From assembly GCA_964567855.1 (NCBI GenBank), contig CAZMOE010000010.1:13566-77565 (forward strand): 64,000 nt of DNA, read 5' to 3'. This DNA is from Liminaster sp964567855. GTDB taxonomy: Bacteria > Bacteroidota > Bacteroidia > Bacteroidales > UBA3663. Below are positions 54,833 to 63,754 of this stretch, in pieces (within the stretch, counting starts at the first letter, position 1; each line of letters opens with the position of its first letter). Position numbers and translations under genes: made by a program. Under the pieces are notes generated by a model that saw only the letters and a list, made by a program, of their open reading frames with translations, had not been told where the DNA came from and did no database searches.

Positions 54833-56160
54833 CGACAGTTTCCAAACACCTGTTCAAGAACCCATTCAGAAGCCAACTTCACGCTTTCTCCAAAGTTGAA
54901 GTGGCCATTGGTGTAGGTATTATACACGGTTTTGGGTGCTTTAATCTCATTCAGCATACTGAAAATTGATGTTGGAGAACATGTGTCGTCATTATATCCG
55001 AATGAATAATAGCCGGGAACCTTAAGTGTTCGAGCGAAGTTTACGACATCGTAATAATCCAATGTGGCGAGGACATCGGATTTATTCTCTTCCGCAACCT
55101 TAACTTCCTTGAAATATTTGGGCCACCCGCCTGCTCTTTCGAAAGCAAAACCTTTAAGATCGCACAAGGCCGGATAATAGGCGCAGACATGGGTCACTTT
55201 CGGATTGAGAGCTGCGGTTATTATCGACAAGGCGCCGCCCTGACTTCCATCCATGGTCACGACATGCTTCCCGTCCCACTCTGGCAGTGAGCAAAGATAG
55301 TCGACACATCTTGAGCATCCTGCATATACCTCCTTGAAATAGCAGGAATCCCGGGAAGTGATTCCGCGTTGCCAATATCCCCATATCTCACCTGAACGGT
55401 CTTTCTGATAATTTTCGGAAGATTCGGGATTGAGGCCGTGGATGTCGACATTAAGCACGATAAATCCTTTTCTCGCGAAATCTGTCTGGGGCCATCTTTT
55501 ATAGGGGCCTGCCCCCGGAGGACAGAACATTACAGGATGTTTCTCATCATCGTTCGGCATTGACAGATATCCATAAAAGCTACGCCCGTCTTTGCCTACG
55601 TTGAGCCTTATGAGGTATACGCTGACCTTATCGTCGGAATATTTTGACATCTTGTGGATTTCGGGATTGGGATCAACATCCGCAACCTTTTCGAGTTCTT
55701 TTTTCCAAAAACTTTTGAAATCCCTGGGCATCTTTGTGAAAGCCTTGATCTTTTCCGGCTCCACCCCGATCTTCACTACATCCCATATTTTCTGATTATG
55801 GACTTCGAACTGAAAATTACACTCCCTGAAACAAGGCTTCTCGCAAGGGCTCATGTTGATTCTTGCGATTCCGTTTTTAAATTTTACAGAATCAGTGAGT
55901 GTCGGAGGCTGCATCTCATCTCCGTAGGAATAATGCACCGTCACTCCGTCCAAGGGAATGCCGCCCTTATATGCTGAAATGGTGACGACCGGGCTTTCTC
56001 CTACCTTATAGGTCCTGTCGTTGTGATCGAGAGTGACAATATGCTCCAGATACGGATGTTTGACAAGTGTAGGTTTGTTCTGGGCGATGCATGGCTGAAA
56101 CGCAATCATCACGCACAATATTCTGAATAAAATTCTTTTCATTTTCATAATGCAGTTCAA
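54829..56160 (-). CDS. CE7-like (acetylxylan) esterase, secreted
   Basis: A 443-residue secreted alpha/beta hydrolase. Signal peptide ending PCIAQ, an N-terminal beta-sandwich (about 28-140), then a CE7-type catalytic domain (AXE1 family) with GSQGG (nucleophile Ser306), an Asp in GYNDDTCSPTS (391 or 392) and His420 in NGHFNFG. CE7 enzymes deacetylate acetylxylan oligosaccharides and related substrates. The usual RGQ motif is replaced by HGL (about 241-243) and the HE motif by HF, so it is a divergent member. The first Met residues are ambiguous; MKMKRILF is likely the true N-terminus. It is the last gene of the minus-strand operon and overlaps the convergent AraC gene by 4 bp. Confidence 0.82.
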   Translation of the reverse strand: MNCIMKMKRILFRILCVMIAFQPCIAQNKPTLVKHPYLEHIVTLDHNDRTYKVGESPVVTISAYKGGIPLDGVTVHYSYGDEMQPPTLTDSVKFKNGIARINMSPCEKPCFRECNFQFEVHNQKIWDVVKIGVEPEKIKAFTKMPRDFKSFWKKELEKVADVDPNPEIHKMSKYSDDKVSVYLIRLNVGKDGRSFYGYLSMPNDDEKHPVMFCPPGAGPYKRWPQTDFARKGFIVLNVDIHGLNPESSENYQKDRSGEIWGYWQRGITSRDSCYFKEVYAGCSRCVDYLCSLPEWDGKHVVTMDGSQGGALSIITAALNPKVTHVCAYYPALCDLKGFAFERAGGWPKYFKEVKVAEENKSDVLATLDYYDVVNFARTLKVPGYYSFGYNDDTCSPTSIFSMLNEIKAPKTVYNTYTNGHFNFGESVKLASEWVLEQVFGNCR

Positions 56161-56186
56161 TTGTAATGGATAATAGTTTATGGATT

Positions 56187-58748
56187 TTACTTGTTCGTGC
56201 TAAGGTCCGGACCGACATATCCCGGTTTGAATCCTCCCTCATCGATCACTATCCTCTGTATCACCAGGCCGGGATCGATACTTCGTAACTTAAGCTTATG
56301 TTTTTTCGATTTGCTTGACAAAGGAAAATCGAATGAAGACAGAGCAGAATTGCGTAAGACATTTTCATTCCATTGCGCCGACCACTCCTTCGGGAGGTAT
56401 TCATGGATTTGCTCGTCGCCGTCATCCACACTTATCGCGAAACGGCACCGGGCCCCTTCATACAAGGGGAAGAAGGGCAGATGAAATACCCGGAGAGTGA
56501 CACTGTCTCCTTTCAGATCCTTCAATTCATATACAATCTCCGGAGACGTGGCGTATGCTTTCTCATCTTCACCCAGTTTTATCACCAGCCCGTCATAACC
56601 GAGCCCTTCAATGAGGTTGGCTGAAATCTGCGACTTATAGTGGCGCAAATCTATCGTACGACATTTCAACTCAGTGTTTTTCCCGGGTTGATTCAGGCTG
56701 AAGGTTTTCTCAACTGCGTCAGGATTCTTTACCAGATGTGCGTCATTTTGATATTTAGCACACCAGCCGGGAGCCAGCTTCATCATCCCCTTCCATTTGC
56801 CATTGTTGATGGAATTATATCTGTCTGTTAGACTACGTATGCTGTCGGCAGCCTCCTCCGAAAGCCGGGCGGCATAATTTGCCTCCTCATAGTTTCCCGC
56901 TTCATACTTCTCACCGTTAAGCTGAGCGAAAAGAAATTTGCGTGTCATCATTTCCGATGCAAGCACGGGATATCCTACCAACTGATAAAACGGTATGTGG
57001 AGAGAGTCAGGCAGGCTATTCATCAATTTCTGGGTCTTTGCCGCGAGTTTACCGTAGTCATTGATTCTTTTTACGGCATCGGCATAATTGGTGAAGGAAA
57101 AGTCTGTCGGGCCGGTATCCGCACGGGCCGGTGAATTCCATTCCAGCTCCCACCCCATGAACTCTGGTTTCCTGATCCAGGCAAGCCGATAATACTCGTT
57201 CATGATGTATGTGAGATCATTCTTGAGACCGGCTCCGAAAACCGAAGCAAGCCATTCCGGCTGGTGATTGTTGATTCTGGAGAAATCATATCCTTCAATA
57301 TTCCAGGCCAGATCGAAGAAGGTCTGCATGTCCAGTTCCGCCGGCTTGATGTCTCCTACATTGAGCAGCCAATATCGGTCAGCCCCGGTCTTATAGGCTT
57401 TGTGAAGTTCATGATACATCAGCACCGGGGGGGTGGTGCAGAGCCAAAGATAATCGTGTGGTCCTCCTAAATATGATGTATGGTAATAGACACCTGAACC
57501 TCCTTTGCGTTTTTGCTCTTTAGGATTCGATAGTCCTTTCATATAACCATAGTTATCGTCGGGCCATACAATTATGATATCGTCAGGAATCTTCATTCCC
57601 ATCCGGTATAGATCAAGCGTCTCCTTGTATGGAACGAAAATCTGGGGAACCTCTTCAGCCGGAAGACCGAATTGACTGGAAAGCATCTCTCTTTGATCCG
57701 CAATCACCTGATGAAGGAGATCGATACGTTCCTCTACTGGACGGTTCCGGCTCATGGCTTCATCATGGAGGCCGCGCATTCCGATGGTATAAAGGTTTTC
57801 ATATTGCGCGGCTTCCTTCAGGCGGTTGCGGAATTTATTCCTTATCGTCTCTCCGTTCAGGCCATAATCCCAGACCCCGTCGATATTCTTATCCCATTCA
57901 GATCTGGCGGCATTGTTGAAGAGCATTGGCTCACAATGGGATGTAGTGATGATTATTCCATATTCATCGGCCACCCCCTTGCTTTCCGGATGAGAATAAA
58001 AAGCACCGGTGCATCCGTGCATGGCAGGCGCCAGCATATTCCCCTTCAGGCGCAACAGCAATTGGCATACCTTCCGGTAAGTTTCGGGGCCTATGTCACG
58101 AAGGTCTTTGTCGATGTTCAGGGCCGCCCAAGGCTTCATGCCCCAGTCTTCATCGTTGATGAAAATTCCACGGTATTTTATGGAAGGTGACTCTGAAATA
58201 TAACGTGCCGAGATATTGATGTCAGGAACACGCTTCACCGGAACGTCGGCCCACCATACCCATGGGCTGACACCCAAGGCCTGAGATAGAGTCATCGCTC
58301 CGTACGCCGTCCCCCTTCTGTCACTTCCCGCTATTACAAGGATTTGCTTGCCTTGTCTGTCGCCAAGATTCCATATAAGGAATCGTTCCCAATCTCCCGC
58401 TATACTGTCTGCCGGAATCTGATTCTCTGCCATCAGCTTCTCTATGAGCCTCGATTTACCGATTGTCCCGATCACTATGGCGCTATGGTCCGGGAGGGTA
58501 GCCGAGGTTACGACTTCAGGGCTCACACCCGTGACACTACCGATATCTTCTCCAAGCATAGCCGAGACATTTCTCACCACCCCGAAGTCTTCTTCGTCAT
58601 AAATGATAGGCAGACCTCGCAAACAACAAGAATTCTTATTACCCTTTTTGTCTTTATTTGTCTGAAGAATTCCTTCTGCGTGACACAGTGCCGGTAAAAA
58701 GATTATCAGGGCACCGAGTGCTAATTTTAAGATATTTGAGAATTTCAT
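56187..58748 (-). CDS. GH115 xylan alpha-1,2-glucuronidase
   Basis: An 853-residue secreted glycoside hydrolase with signal peptide ending LCHAEG. The family 115 signature is clear: SPSIKYRGIFINDEDWGMKP (about 188-207), GNMLAPAMHGCTGAFYSHPE, TIGMRGLHDEAMS and IIIVWPDDNYGYMKGLSNP. GH115 enzymes remove glucuronic acid or its 4-O-methyl form from internal xylose residues of xylan. The length, with a C-terminal beta domain, is complete. The ATG at 58748 overlaps the TGA of the upstream GH31 gene (ATGA), so the two are translationally coupled; the CE7 gene follows 26 bp later. Confidence 0.93.
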   Translation of the reverse strand: MKFSNILKLALGALIIFLPALCHAEGILQTNKDKKGNKNSCCLRGLPIIYDEEDFGVVRNVSAMLGEDIGSVTGVSPEVVTSATLPDHSAIVIGTIGKSRLIEKLMAENQIPADSIAGDWERFLIWNLGDRQGKQILVIAGSDRRGTAYGAMTLSQALGVSPWVWWADVPVKRVPDINISARYISESPSIKYRGIFINDEDWGMKPWAALNIDKDLRDIGPETYRKVCQLLLRLKGNMLAPAMHGCTGAFYSHPESKGVADEYGIIITTSHCEPMLFNNAARSEWDKNIDGVWDYGLNGETIRNKFRNRLKEAAQYENLYTIGMRGLHDEAMSRNRPVEERIDLLHQVIADQREMLSSQFGLPAEEVPQIFVPYKETLDLYRMGMKIPDDIIIVWPDDNYGYMKGLSNPKEQKRKGGSGVYYHTSYLGGPHDYLWLCTTPPVLMYHELHKAYKTGADRYWLLNVGDIKPAELDMQTFFDLAWNIEGYDFSRINNHQPEWLASVFGAGLKNDLTYIMNEYYRLAWIRKPEFMGWELEWNSPARADTGPTDFSFTNYADAVKRINDYGKLAAKTQKLMNSLPDSLHIPFYQLVGYPVLASEMMTRKFLFAQLNGEKYEAGNYEEANYAARLSEEAADSIRSLTDRYNSINNGKWKGMMKLAPGWCAKYQNDAHLVKNPDAVEKTFSLNQPGKNTELKCRTIDLRHYKSQISANLIEGLGYDGLVIKLGEDEKAYATSPEIVYELKDLKGDSVTLRVFHLPFFPLYEGARCRFAISVDDGDEQIHEYLPKEWSAQWNENVLRNSALSSFDFPLSSKSKKHKLKLRSIDPGLVIQRIVIDEGGFKPGYVGPDLSTNK

Positions 58749-60262
58749 AATTTATGTATGATAACAGTTGGGTTTTCTTTACGATTAGAGCAATGTACAT
58801 TTGTTGTACCATCGGCAGGGTTGTAACGGAAACGGCACTCATAATAATCAATTCCCTTTCCTTGTGGCAAATAAGCAGTTGAAGAGAGACTCTCTTCTCC
58901 CGGGAATACCAGAAGCACGCGACCCGGCGTGACACCTGGCTTTTCCTTGAGCCAGAATGATTTGTCGGCAATGTCAAGAGGTATCACTGCCCCCTTCCTC
59001 ACAAACAATGGAAATTGATCAAGAGAATAATTCCGGCTTATCTCTGAGCCCGGGGAAAAGATCTCTCCTGTCCACCAGTCTATCCATTCCCCCTCCTGTG
59101 GGAGATGGAATGTCACATGGTCGTTGTCAGAGGTGATTGCTTTGGTGAATAAAGAATTGCCGAGCAGATGACTATTCTCTTCGCGGCTCACCACCCTGAT
59201 GATTGATCCTCCATTTTTATTTGCTTCAACAGACGCTGAGAAAAGATAGGGCACGAGTTCTTCATGAAGGATCACACAGTCTCGATAAGCGTCTTCAGCA
59301 TCTTTCCCGTGATACCATGGCAGATGGTTGGTGAAAGCTCCATTTTCGCCACCATTTATCATGCAGGTTGTCATACATCCGAACTGAGCGTATCTCACCA
59401 ACTCTTTTTTCTTTGAGCGTTTCATGTAGAATCCGCCAACCTCACAAGCCAGAGAACCATATCCATGTTCAGCTGAATTATAGATATTCTCAATTTGATT
59501 TTTCAGCCCCGACCAGTCTCCTGAAAAATCACCGCACCATCCCATGTTAAGCTTGCCGATGCTTGCAGCATACCCTCCTTGATGAGAGAACGGGCGCGCA
59601 ATGATAAGGCCCTCCGGCTTCCGCTTGACAGTATAGTCATACATGGCGTCGTAATAATATGGACGGAACTCCGCATTGCTGAGCCTGCCGATAGACGTAT
59701 TTATGGAATCTCCAAACCAGAATTCACCCTGATCTACCTTCCATCCATAGACTCCATCTACAAATACTTTGTCAAGTTGTTTGTACCACCATTCCTTGGC
59801 AGCCGGCTTTGTAAAATCAATATGTATACCTTCCCCTTTCCACCATTTTCCGGGTTTGCTGTCGTTGATGCCATAGTTTTTCGCTACTGCCTCATCATAA
59901 GTAGCTCCTTTATGCAGGGGTGTGTCATTACATTTATTATTGACACATCCTGTAAGCCAAAGTATCACCTTTACATCCTTATTTTTGAAGTCTGCAATCA
60001 TGGTTTCAGCGTCCGGATAACGTTGCCTATCCCAATTGAAGTCATTATATGATGTCGACCATGGACTGTCGATAATCACTGTGCCAACAGGGATATTATG
60101 ATCAAGATAGCTGTTGACTATACTACGTGCTCCTTTGGACGAGTTAAGGCTGTCTTCCCATACTACATGGCGGAAAGCCCAAGCCGGGGTAATAGGAGGA
60201 TTCTCTGCCTGTGCGGTCGCAGCCAACAAGGAAGAAAGTAGAAGAATTTTCGTAAGTTTCAT
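58745..60262 (-). CDS. GH31-family glycoside hydrolase, short form
   Basis: A 505-residue secreted enzyme with signal peptide ending AATAQAE. The catalytic (beta/alpha)8 barrel shows PVGTVIIDSPWSTSYNDFNW, KVILWLTGCVNN, GWKVDQGEFWFG with the likely nucleophile Asp, and NMGWCGDFSGDWSGL with the likely acid/base Asp. A C-terminal beta region is present (about 400-505). The large N-terminal beta-sandwich of standard GH31 enzymes is missing, because the barrel begins by residue 30. Substrate is not clear; alpha-xylosidase, alpha-galactosidase and related activities occur in GH31. First gene of the minus-strand GH31-GH115-CE7 operon. Confidence 0.8.
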   Translation of the reverse strand: MKLTKILLLSSLLAATAQAENPPITPAWAFRHVVWEDSLNSSKGARSIVNSYLDHNIPVGTVIIDSPWSTSYNDFNWDRQRYPDAETMIADFKNKDVKVILWLTGCVNNKCNDTPLHKGATYDEAVAKNYGINDSKPGKWWKGEGIHIDFTKPAAKEWWYKQLDKVFVDGVYGWKVDQGEFWFGDSINTSIGRLSNAEFRPYYYDAMYDYTVKRKPEGLIIARPFSHQGGYAASIGKLNMGWCGDFSGDWSGLKNQIENIYNSAEHGYGSLACEVGGFYMKRSKKKELVRYAQFGCMTTCMINGGENGAFTNHLPWYHGKDAEDAYRDCVILHEELVPYLFSASVEANKNGGSIIRVVSREENSHLLGNSLFTKAITSDNDHVTFHLPQEGEWIDWWTGEIFSPGSEISRNYSLDQFPLFVRKGAVIPLDIADKSFWLKEKPGVTPGRVLLVFPGEESLSSTAYLPQGKGIDYYECRFRYNPADGTTNVHCSNRKENPTVIIHKL

Positions 60263-60323
60263 AAGATTTAATTTGAGGTTATTTTAGACAATCCGCCAAT
60301 CCTTAATTGATCAGCTTACATTG

Positions 60324-60331
60324 CAAAGTTA
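60324..60331 (-). promoter_or_regulatory. -7 box of the GH31-GH115-CE7 operon
   Basis: Read on the minus strand it is TAACTTTG, matching TAnnTTTG, and lies about 60 bp before the GH31 start. No clear -33 TTTG was found, which fits an activator-dependent promoter. Confidence 0.5.
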
Positions 60332-60595
60332 CATACTCTTGACATTAGGAAAAAATAAAGAACTCCGCAATTCATAGCATATGTTTATTATTTCTTGTCA
60401 TTTTTTTAAGTCGTTAAATTTTAGTATATTATTATCTTTGCAAACGATTGTTTGGTAAGCTGTGAAGTCCCATATACGTGTTTAGAAGATTTCTAATGTA
60501 TCATCATGATTGAATTCTCAATAGTGTTGGAGGTAGAATGATAGATGCATTAATACAATTTTATAGTAACTGTCCGGAATCCAATTTTTTTTAAT

Positions 60596-60603
60596 TACTT
60601 TTG
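60596..60603 (+). promoter_or_regulatory. -7 box of the GNAT gene
   Basis: TACTTTTG, 31 bp before the GNAT start. A second box, TATCTTTG at 60433-60440, lies further upstream. Confidence 0.5.
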
Positions 60604-60634
60604 CAAGTGGAATAAAAACAAAGGTAAAAATAAT

Positions 60635-61114
60635 ATGACTATGGACATAGTTCAATATGCCGAAAGATATAAGTCTGAAGTGATAGGTCTTATTCTTGAC
60701 ATTCAAAATAAAGAAGCCAAAATAAATCTTTCTATTGAAGAGCAACCTGATTTGAATAATATCTTTGAAGCTTATATCAATAAAGGTGGTAATTTTTGGT
60801 TGGCTATAGCGAATGGAGAGGTGGTAGGGACCATCGGTTTGATGAGGATCAATGATGATTGGAGTGTACTTAAGAAGTTTTTCGTAAGAGCGGATTTTCG
60901 ATCTAAAAAGGTGGGATTGGCTTTATATGAAACTTTTTTGGATTTTGCTAACGCTAAAGGTTATCGTCATATTATTTTGGACACTCCTTCAGTGGCGACA
61001 AAATCACATTCATTTTATGAACGCGCCGGCTTCAAACAAATAGACAAATCTGATTTGCAAGTTGAATACAACTATCCCGATAGAGAATCTCTCTTGTATA
61101 AATTAGATGTTTGA
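60635..61114 (+). CDS. GNAT-family N-acetyltransferase
   Basis: A 159-residue cytosolic protein with a complete GNAT fold. Motif B/D strand FWLAIANGEVVGTIGL (about 54-69), the acetyl-CoA-binding segment FVRADFRSKKVGLALYETFL (about 88-107, Q/R-x-x-G-type loop RSKKVG), and the later SHSFYERAGFKQI strand-helix. Substrate unknown. It interrupts a group of hemicellulose genes, has low GC and lies next to a small inverted-repeat element, so it looks like an insertion or cargo gene. Confidence 0.85.
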   Translation: MTMDIVQYAERYKSEVIGLILDIQNKEAKINLSIEEQPDLNNIFEAYINKGGNFWLAIANGEVVGTIGLMRINDDWSVLKKFFVRADFRSKKVGLALYETFLDFANAKGYRHIILDTPSVATKSHSFYERAGFKQIDKSDLQVEYNYPDRESLLYKLDV

Positions 61115-61159
61115 TTTTATAGGGAATCGTATAGTACAATAAGGATAATTTATTTTAAA

Positions 61160-61246
61160 TATTAATGGTGCGATAAAAATCCAATCACTGTTAATAATAT
61201 ATTGGCATGTATTTGAACCAACGCGATTTTTATCGCACCAGTAGTA
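61160..61246. mobile_element. Small element of about 87 bp with inverted terminal repeats (MITE-like)
   Basis: TGGTGCGATAAAAAT at 61166-61180 is the perfect complement of ATTTTTATCGCACCA at 61226-61240; the match extends to 21 bp with two mismatches at 61160-61180 and 61226-61246. The right arm is part of the 37-bp sequence that ends the IS remnant at 50977-51013. It therefore looks like an internally deleted copy of the same transposon. No clear target duplication was identified. Confidence 0.65.
61210..61246. repeat. 37-bp repeat, copy 2
   Basis: Same orientation as 50977-51013 and identical except for one A/G difference at the sixth base. It forms the right end of the small inverted-repeat element. 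Confidence 0.75.
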
Positions 61247-61336
61247 AATTAAACCTAATGATTGTTGGATAGTCTACTTATTTATAAATGTTTAAAATCC
61301 ATTTATTATTTGTCAACCAATCACCAAAGAAAATCT

Positions 61337-62188
61337 ATGCGGACGACTATAGTTATAACATTTGTAATGGCTGTATTAACTTCGTTGATGGCTAATGCTG
61401 AAACAGAGAATGAATTTTCATGCGAAAATGAAGATTTTGCCGGGGTCAATCTAAATTATCGTATGTCAGTTATAAATTCCGATATTCAGAAAGCAGAAGT
61501 TATTGTAATATATCTTCATGGGGGTAGTGCTCGAGGCAATGATAATAAAGCTCAGTTACAAACGCAGGCTGTGGAAGATATATATAATTATCTAAAAGAG
61601 AATGGTTACCATGCACGGATACTTGTTCCGCAGGCTCCTGACGGTCATCAATGGGATGATGTTTTTTTACCGGCTTTGAAAGCATTGACAGATAAATACA
61701 GTATAGCAGAAGGGACAGAATCGTACATATTTGGTGGCTCGATGGGAGGCTACGGAGTATGGAATATGTTAACTGCTTATCCTGAATATTTTTCCGGAGC
61801 TATGCCCGTGGCCTGTAATACTCCCAAAGTTCTGGCAGAGAATTATCTTGGCACAAGAATATGTTCCGTTGTAGGAGGTAATGACCCTCAACGTAATATT
61901 AATGCTATTCAATCATTTTTCAATCGATTGGACGCATCCGATGGCAAAGGTGCTAAACTTGATGTAGAGAACGATTGGAATCACCGTGAAACCTGCGAAT
62001 TAAGTTTTACTTCACAACGTTTGGATTGGCTTTTTAATGCATCAGGATCTTCTATAAATGGGGATTGTATAGAACCTGCCAATTCTTTCTTTCGCATCTA
62101 TGGCCTTTGGTGGAATCTGGACAATAATCCGATCTCAGGACACATCTATATTTTAGGTGGTAAAAAAGTTTTATATGCTCCTATGTAG
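61337..62188 (+). CDS. Secreted alpha/beta-hydrolase (esterase) with sorting-like C-terminus
   Basis: A 283-residue secreted hydrolase from the ATG at 61337 (MRTTIVITFVMAVLTSLMAN as signal peptide); the frame is open further upstream, but earlier starts add non-signal residues. Esterase features: IYLHGGSARGND near the oxyanion hole, FGGSMGGYGVW with the nucleophile Ser, and a candidate catalytic His in NDWNHRETCE. It resembles the esterase D / feruloyl esterase group. The C-terminal 35 residues (FFRIYGLWW, then GHIYILGGKKVLY) resemble the short sorting tail of the pectin-locus proteins. Substrate probably an ester on a plant polysaccharide, by context only. Confidence 0.78.
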   Translation: MRTTIVITFVMAVLTSLMANAETENEFSCENEDFAGVNLNYRMSVINSDIQKAEVIVIYLHGGSARGNDNKAQLQTQAVEDIYNYLKENGYHARILVPQAPDGHQWDDVFLPALKALTDKYSIAEGTESYIFGGSMGGYGVWNMLTAYPEYFSGAMPVACNTPKVLAENYLGTRICSVVGGNDPQRNINAIQSFFNRLDASDGKGAKLDVENDWNHRETCELSFTSQRLDWLFNASGSSINGDCIEPANSFFRIYGLWWNLDNNPISGHIYILGGKKVLYAPM

Positions 62189-62270
62189 TTGTTCTTTAAA
62201 AAGCCTATTTTAGAGAAATCTTGTCATCAAAAAGAATCTCTCCGAATCTCACGAGCAGATCCCCAAGAGT

Positions 62271-62300
62271 CTTCAAGGCTCTCTTGAAGTTCTTTTCAAG
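62271..62300. terminator. Weak hairpin between convergent genes
   Basis: CTTCAAG at 62271-62277 pairs with CTTGAAG at 62283-62289 around a 5-base loop, followed by TTCTTTTC. It sits in the 177 bp between convergent genes and could terminate either transcript weakly. Confidence 0.3.
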
Positions 62301-62365
62301 GTAAAATCAAATTCAGTTGTAAGTCTGTGAAAGTTGCAGCTTAGCACCGTGGTAATGCTGGCACA

Positions 62366-63541
62366 TCACTCTGCCATTGTCCAGCTGTCTTGCCATTCTA
62401 AAATCGGTGAGCCACTGGCATCAAATTGGATGGGCAGCCAAATGTGACGAGATTCCGATAAACTATCGGGGCTCCAACGGTCGGCCATGAAAATATATTT
62501 GTCAGCATTTGGGAGTTGTATGATAAAAGTGCCTTGCGAATCGAAGGATGTCGACACCTTTTCACCTCTAAACGGAGTTTTCACTTGATGCCAAGGGCCG
62601 AATATATTTTCTGCCCAAAACATCCTGGCCTCATTGGGTGCCCAGCCTGTGCATCCGCTGGTTATCATCCAATATTTGCCATCCCGCTTCAATATAGTAG
62701 GGGCTTCGTTGTGTCCTGCCGGAGCAATTCTTACGTATTTGCCAGTATAGTCCATATAATTGTCGGAGAGTTCTGCTATATGCAGTGTCAAATTTTCTTC
62801 CGATGAATAGATGTGATACGCCTTGCCGTCATCGTCAATATATACAGTCATATCTCGGCTCATTTGTCCGCCGTCATAATCGCGGTTTAAAAAGAGTCCG
62901 GCATTGACAGCGGCATACCATTCGGGTGTCCACCACTTTTTGTAATCTGCTATATTAAGTGCCATAGCCTGGTCTAGCTGTTGCCGGCTCCAGTCGCTTG
63001 GCCAAGACTTTGCATTTGGCCGCAGACTTTTAACGAAAACGAAAGGCCCCTCGGGAGTATCACTCTCTGCAAATCCTACACGTGCCGCTTCGTATCCACG
63101 CCCCTTTAGTTCGTGATGGAATAGCATCACGTATTTGCCGGTTTTGGGATTGCGCATCACTTTCGGACGTTCTATTATGCAACCGGCTTCCAGCATATGA
63201 TCTGGTTCGTTAACGGTAGCGAGAGCTACGCCGCAATCTGTCCAGTCTACAAGATTGGAGGATTTATACACGCTCACTCCCGGCATCGGACCATAACTGT
63301 TTTCGGTATTGCGGCGCTCGCCATACCAATACCATGTGTCGCCATCCTTGATGATGTTTCCTCCGTGAGCGTTAATATGCTTACCGTTATTATCCACCCA
63401 TTTTTGACCGGGAAATATTGCCGGTGTCTTACGGTCTTCGTGACAGTTGTTAAGGCATAGAGATAAAGCAACAGCACAAACGGTAGTTGCAAAATAGGAT
63501 TTTCCAGACATGTTCATAAATGTAAAATTTTTCTTATTCAT
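62366..63541 (-). CDS. GH43-family glycoside hydrolase lipoprotein
   Basis: A 391-residue enzyme. The signal peptide ends LNNC followed by HEDRK, so it is a predicted lipoprotein. The five-bladed propeller of family 43 is suggested by INAHGGNIIKDGDTWYWYGE (about 56-75), the segment IIERPKVMRNPKTGKYVMLF and the acidic AGHNEAPTILKRDGKYWMIT, which hold the usual Asp/Glu catalytic positions. This layout fits the GH43 branch beginning with AHGG and YWYGE, whose members include exo-acting galactosidases and related enzymes; xylosidase or arabinofuranosidase activity is also possible. It is encoded alone on the minus strand at the right end of the island. Confidence 0.85.
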   Translation of the reverse strand: MNKKNFTFMNMSGKSYFATTVCAVALSLCLNNCHEDRKTPAIFPGQKWVDNNGKHINAHGGNIIKDGDTWYWYGERRNTENSYGPMPGVSVYKSSNLVDWTDCGVALATVNEPDHMLEAGCIIERPKVMRNPKTGKYVMLFHHELKGRGYEAARVGFAESDTPEGPFVFVKSLRPNAKSWPSDWSRQQLDQAMALNIADYKKWWTPEWYAAVNAGLFLNRDYDGGQMSRDMTVYIDDDGKAYHIYSSEENLTLHIAELSDNYMDYTGKYVRIAPAGHNEAPTILKRDGKYWMITSGCTGWAPNEARMFWAENIFGPWHQVKTPFRGEKVSTSFDSQGTFIIQLPNADKYIFMADRWSPDSLSESRHIWLPIQFDASGSPILEWQDSWTMAE

Positions 63542-63754
63542 GGGTTATTGGGTTTTCTCTAATTTCGTTTTAAACAACTTCGATGGCAGCATTGCCTGGA
63601 GTTTGAAACTTTGCTTTGTGGGTACATCGGCCACCGGATTTATTACATGATGCGGTTTTATTTGACAATCGTTTTTCTGTTACCTTCCGAAAGAGGGGAG
63701 AGCTACTGAACGCCCCATTAAATCGTAGGTTGTGAGAAGAGAGAAAAATACCCG

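Larger units (their letters stand above)
60263..60634. other. Divergent promoter region between the GH31 operon and the GNAT gene
   Basis: About 370 bp without a gene. It holds a minus-strand -7 box (CAAAGTTA at 60324-60331, read TAACTTTG) for the GH31 operon and plus-strand boxes TATCTTTG at 60433-60440 and TACTTTTG at 60596-60603. The last two bracket a 150 bp stretch that codes for nothing I can see. Confidence 0.5.
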
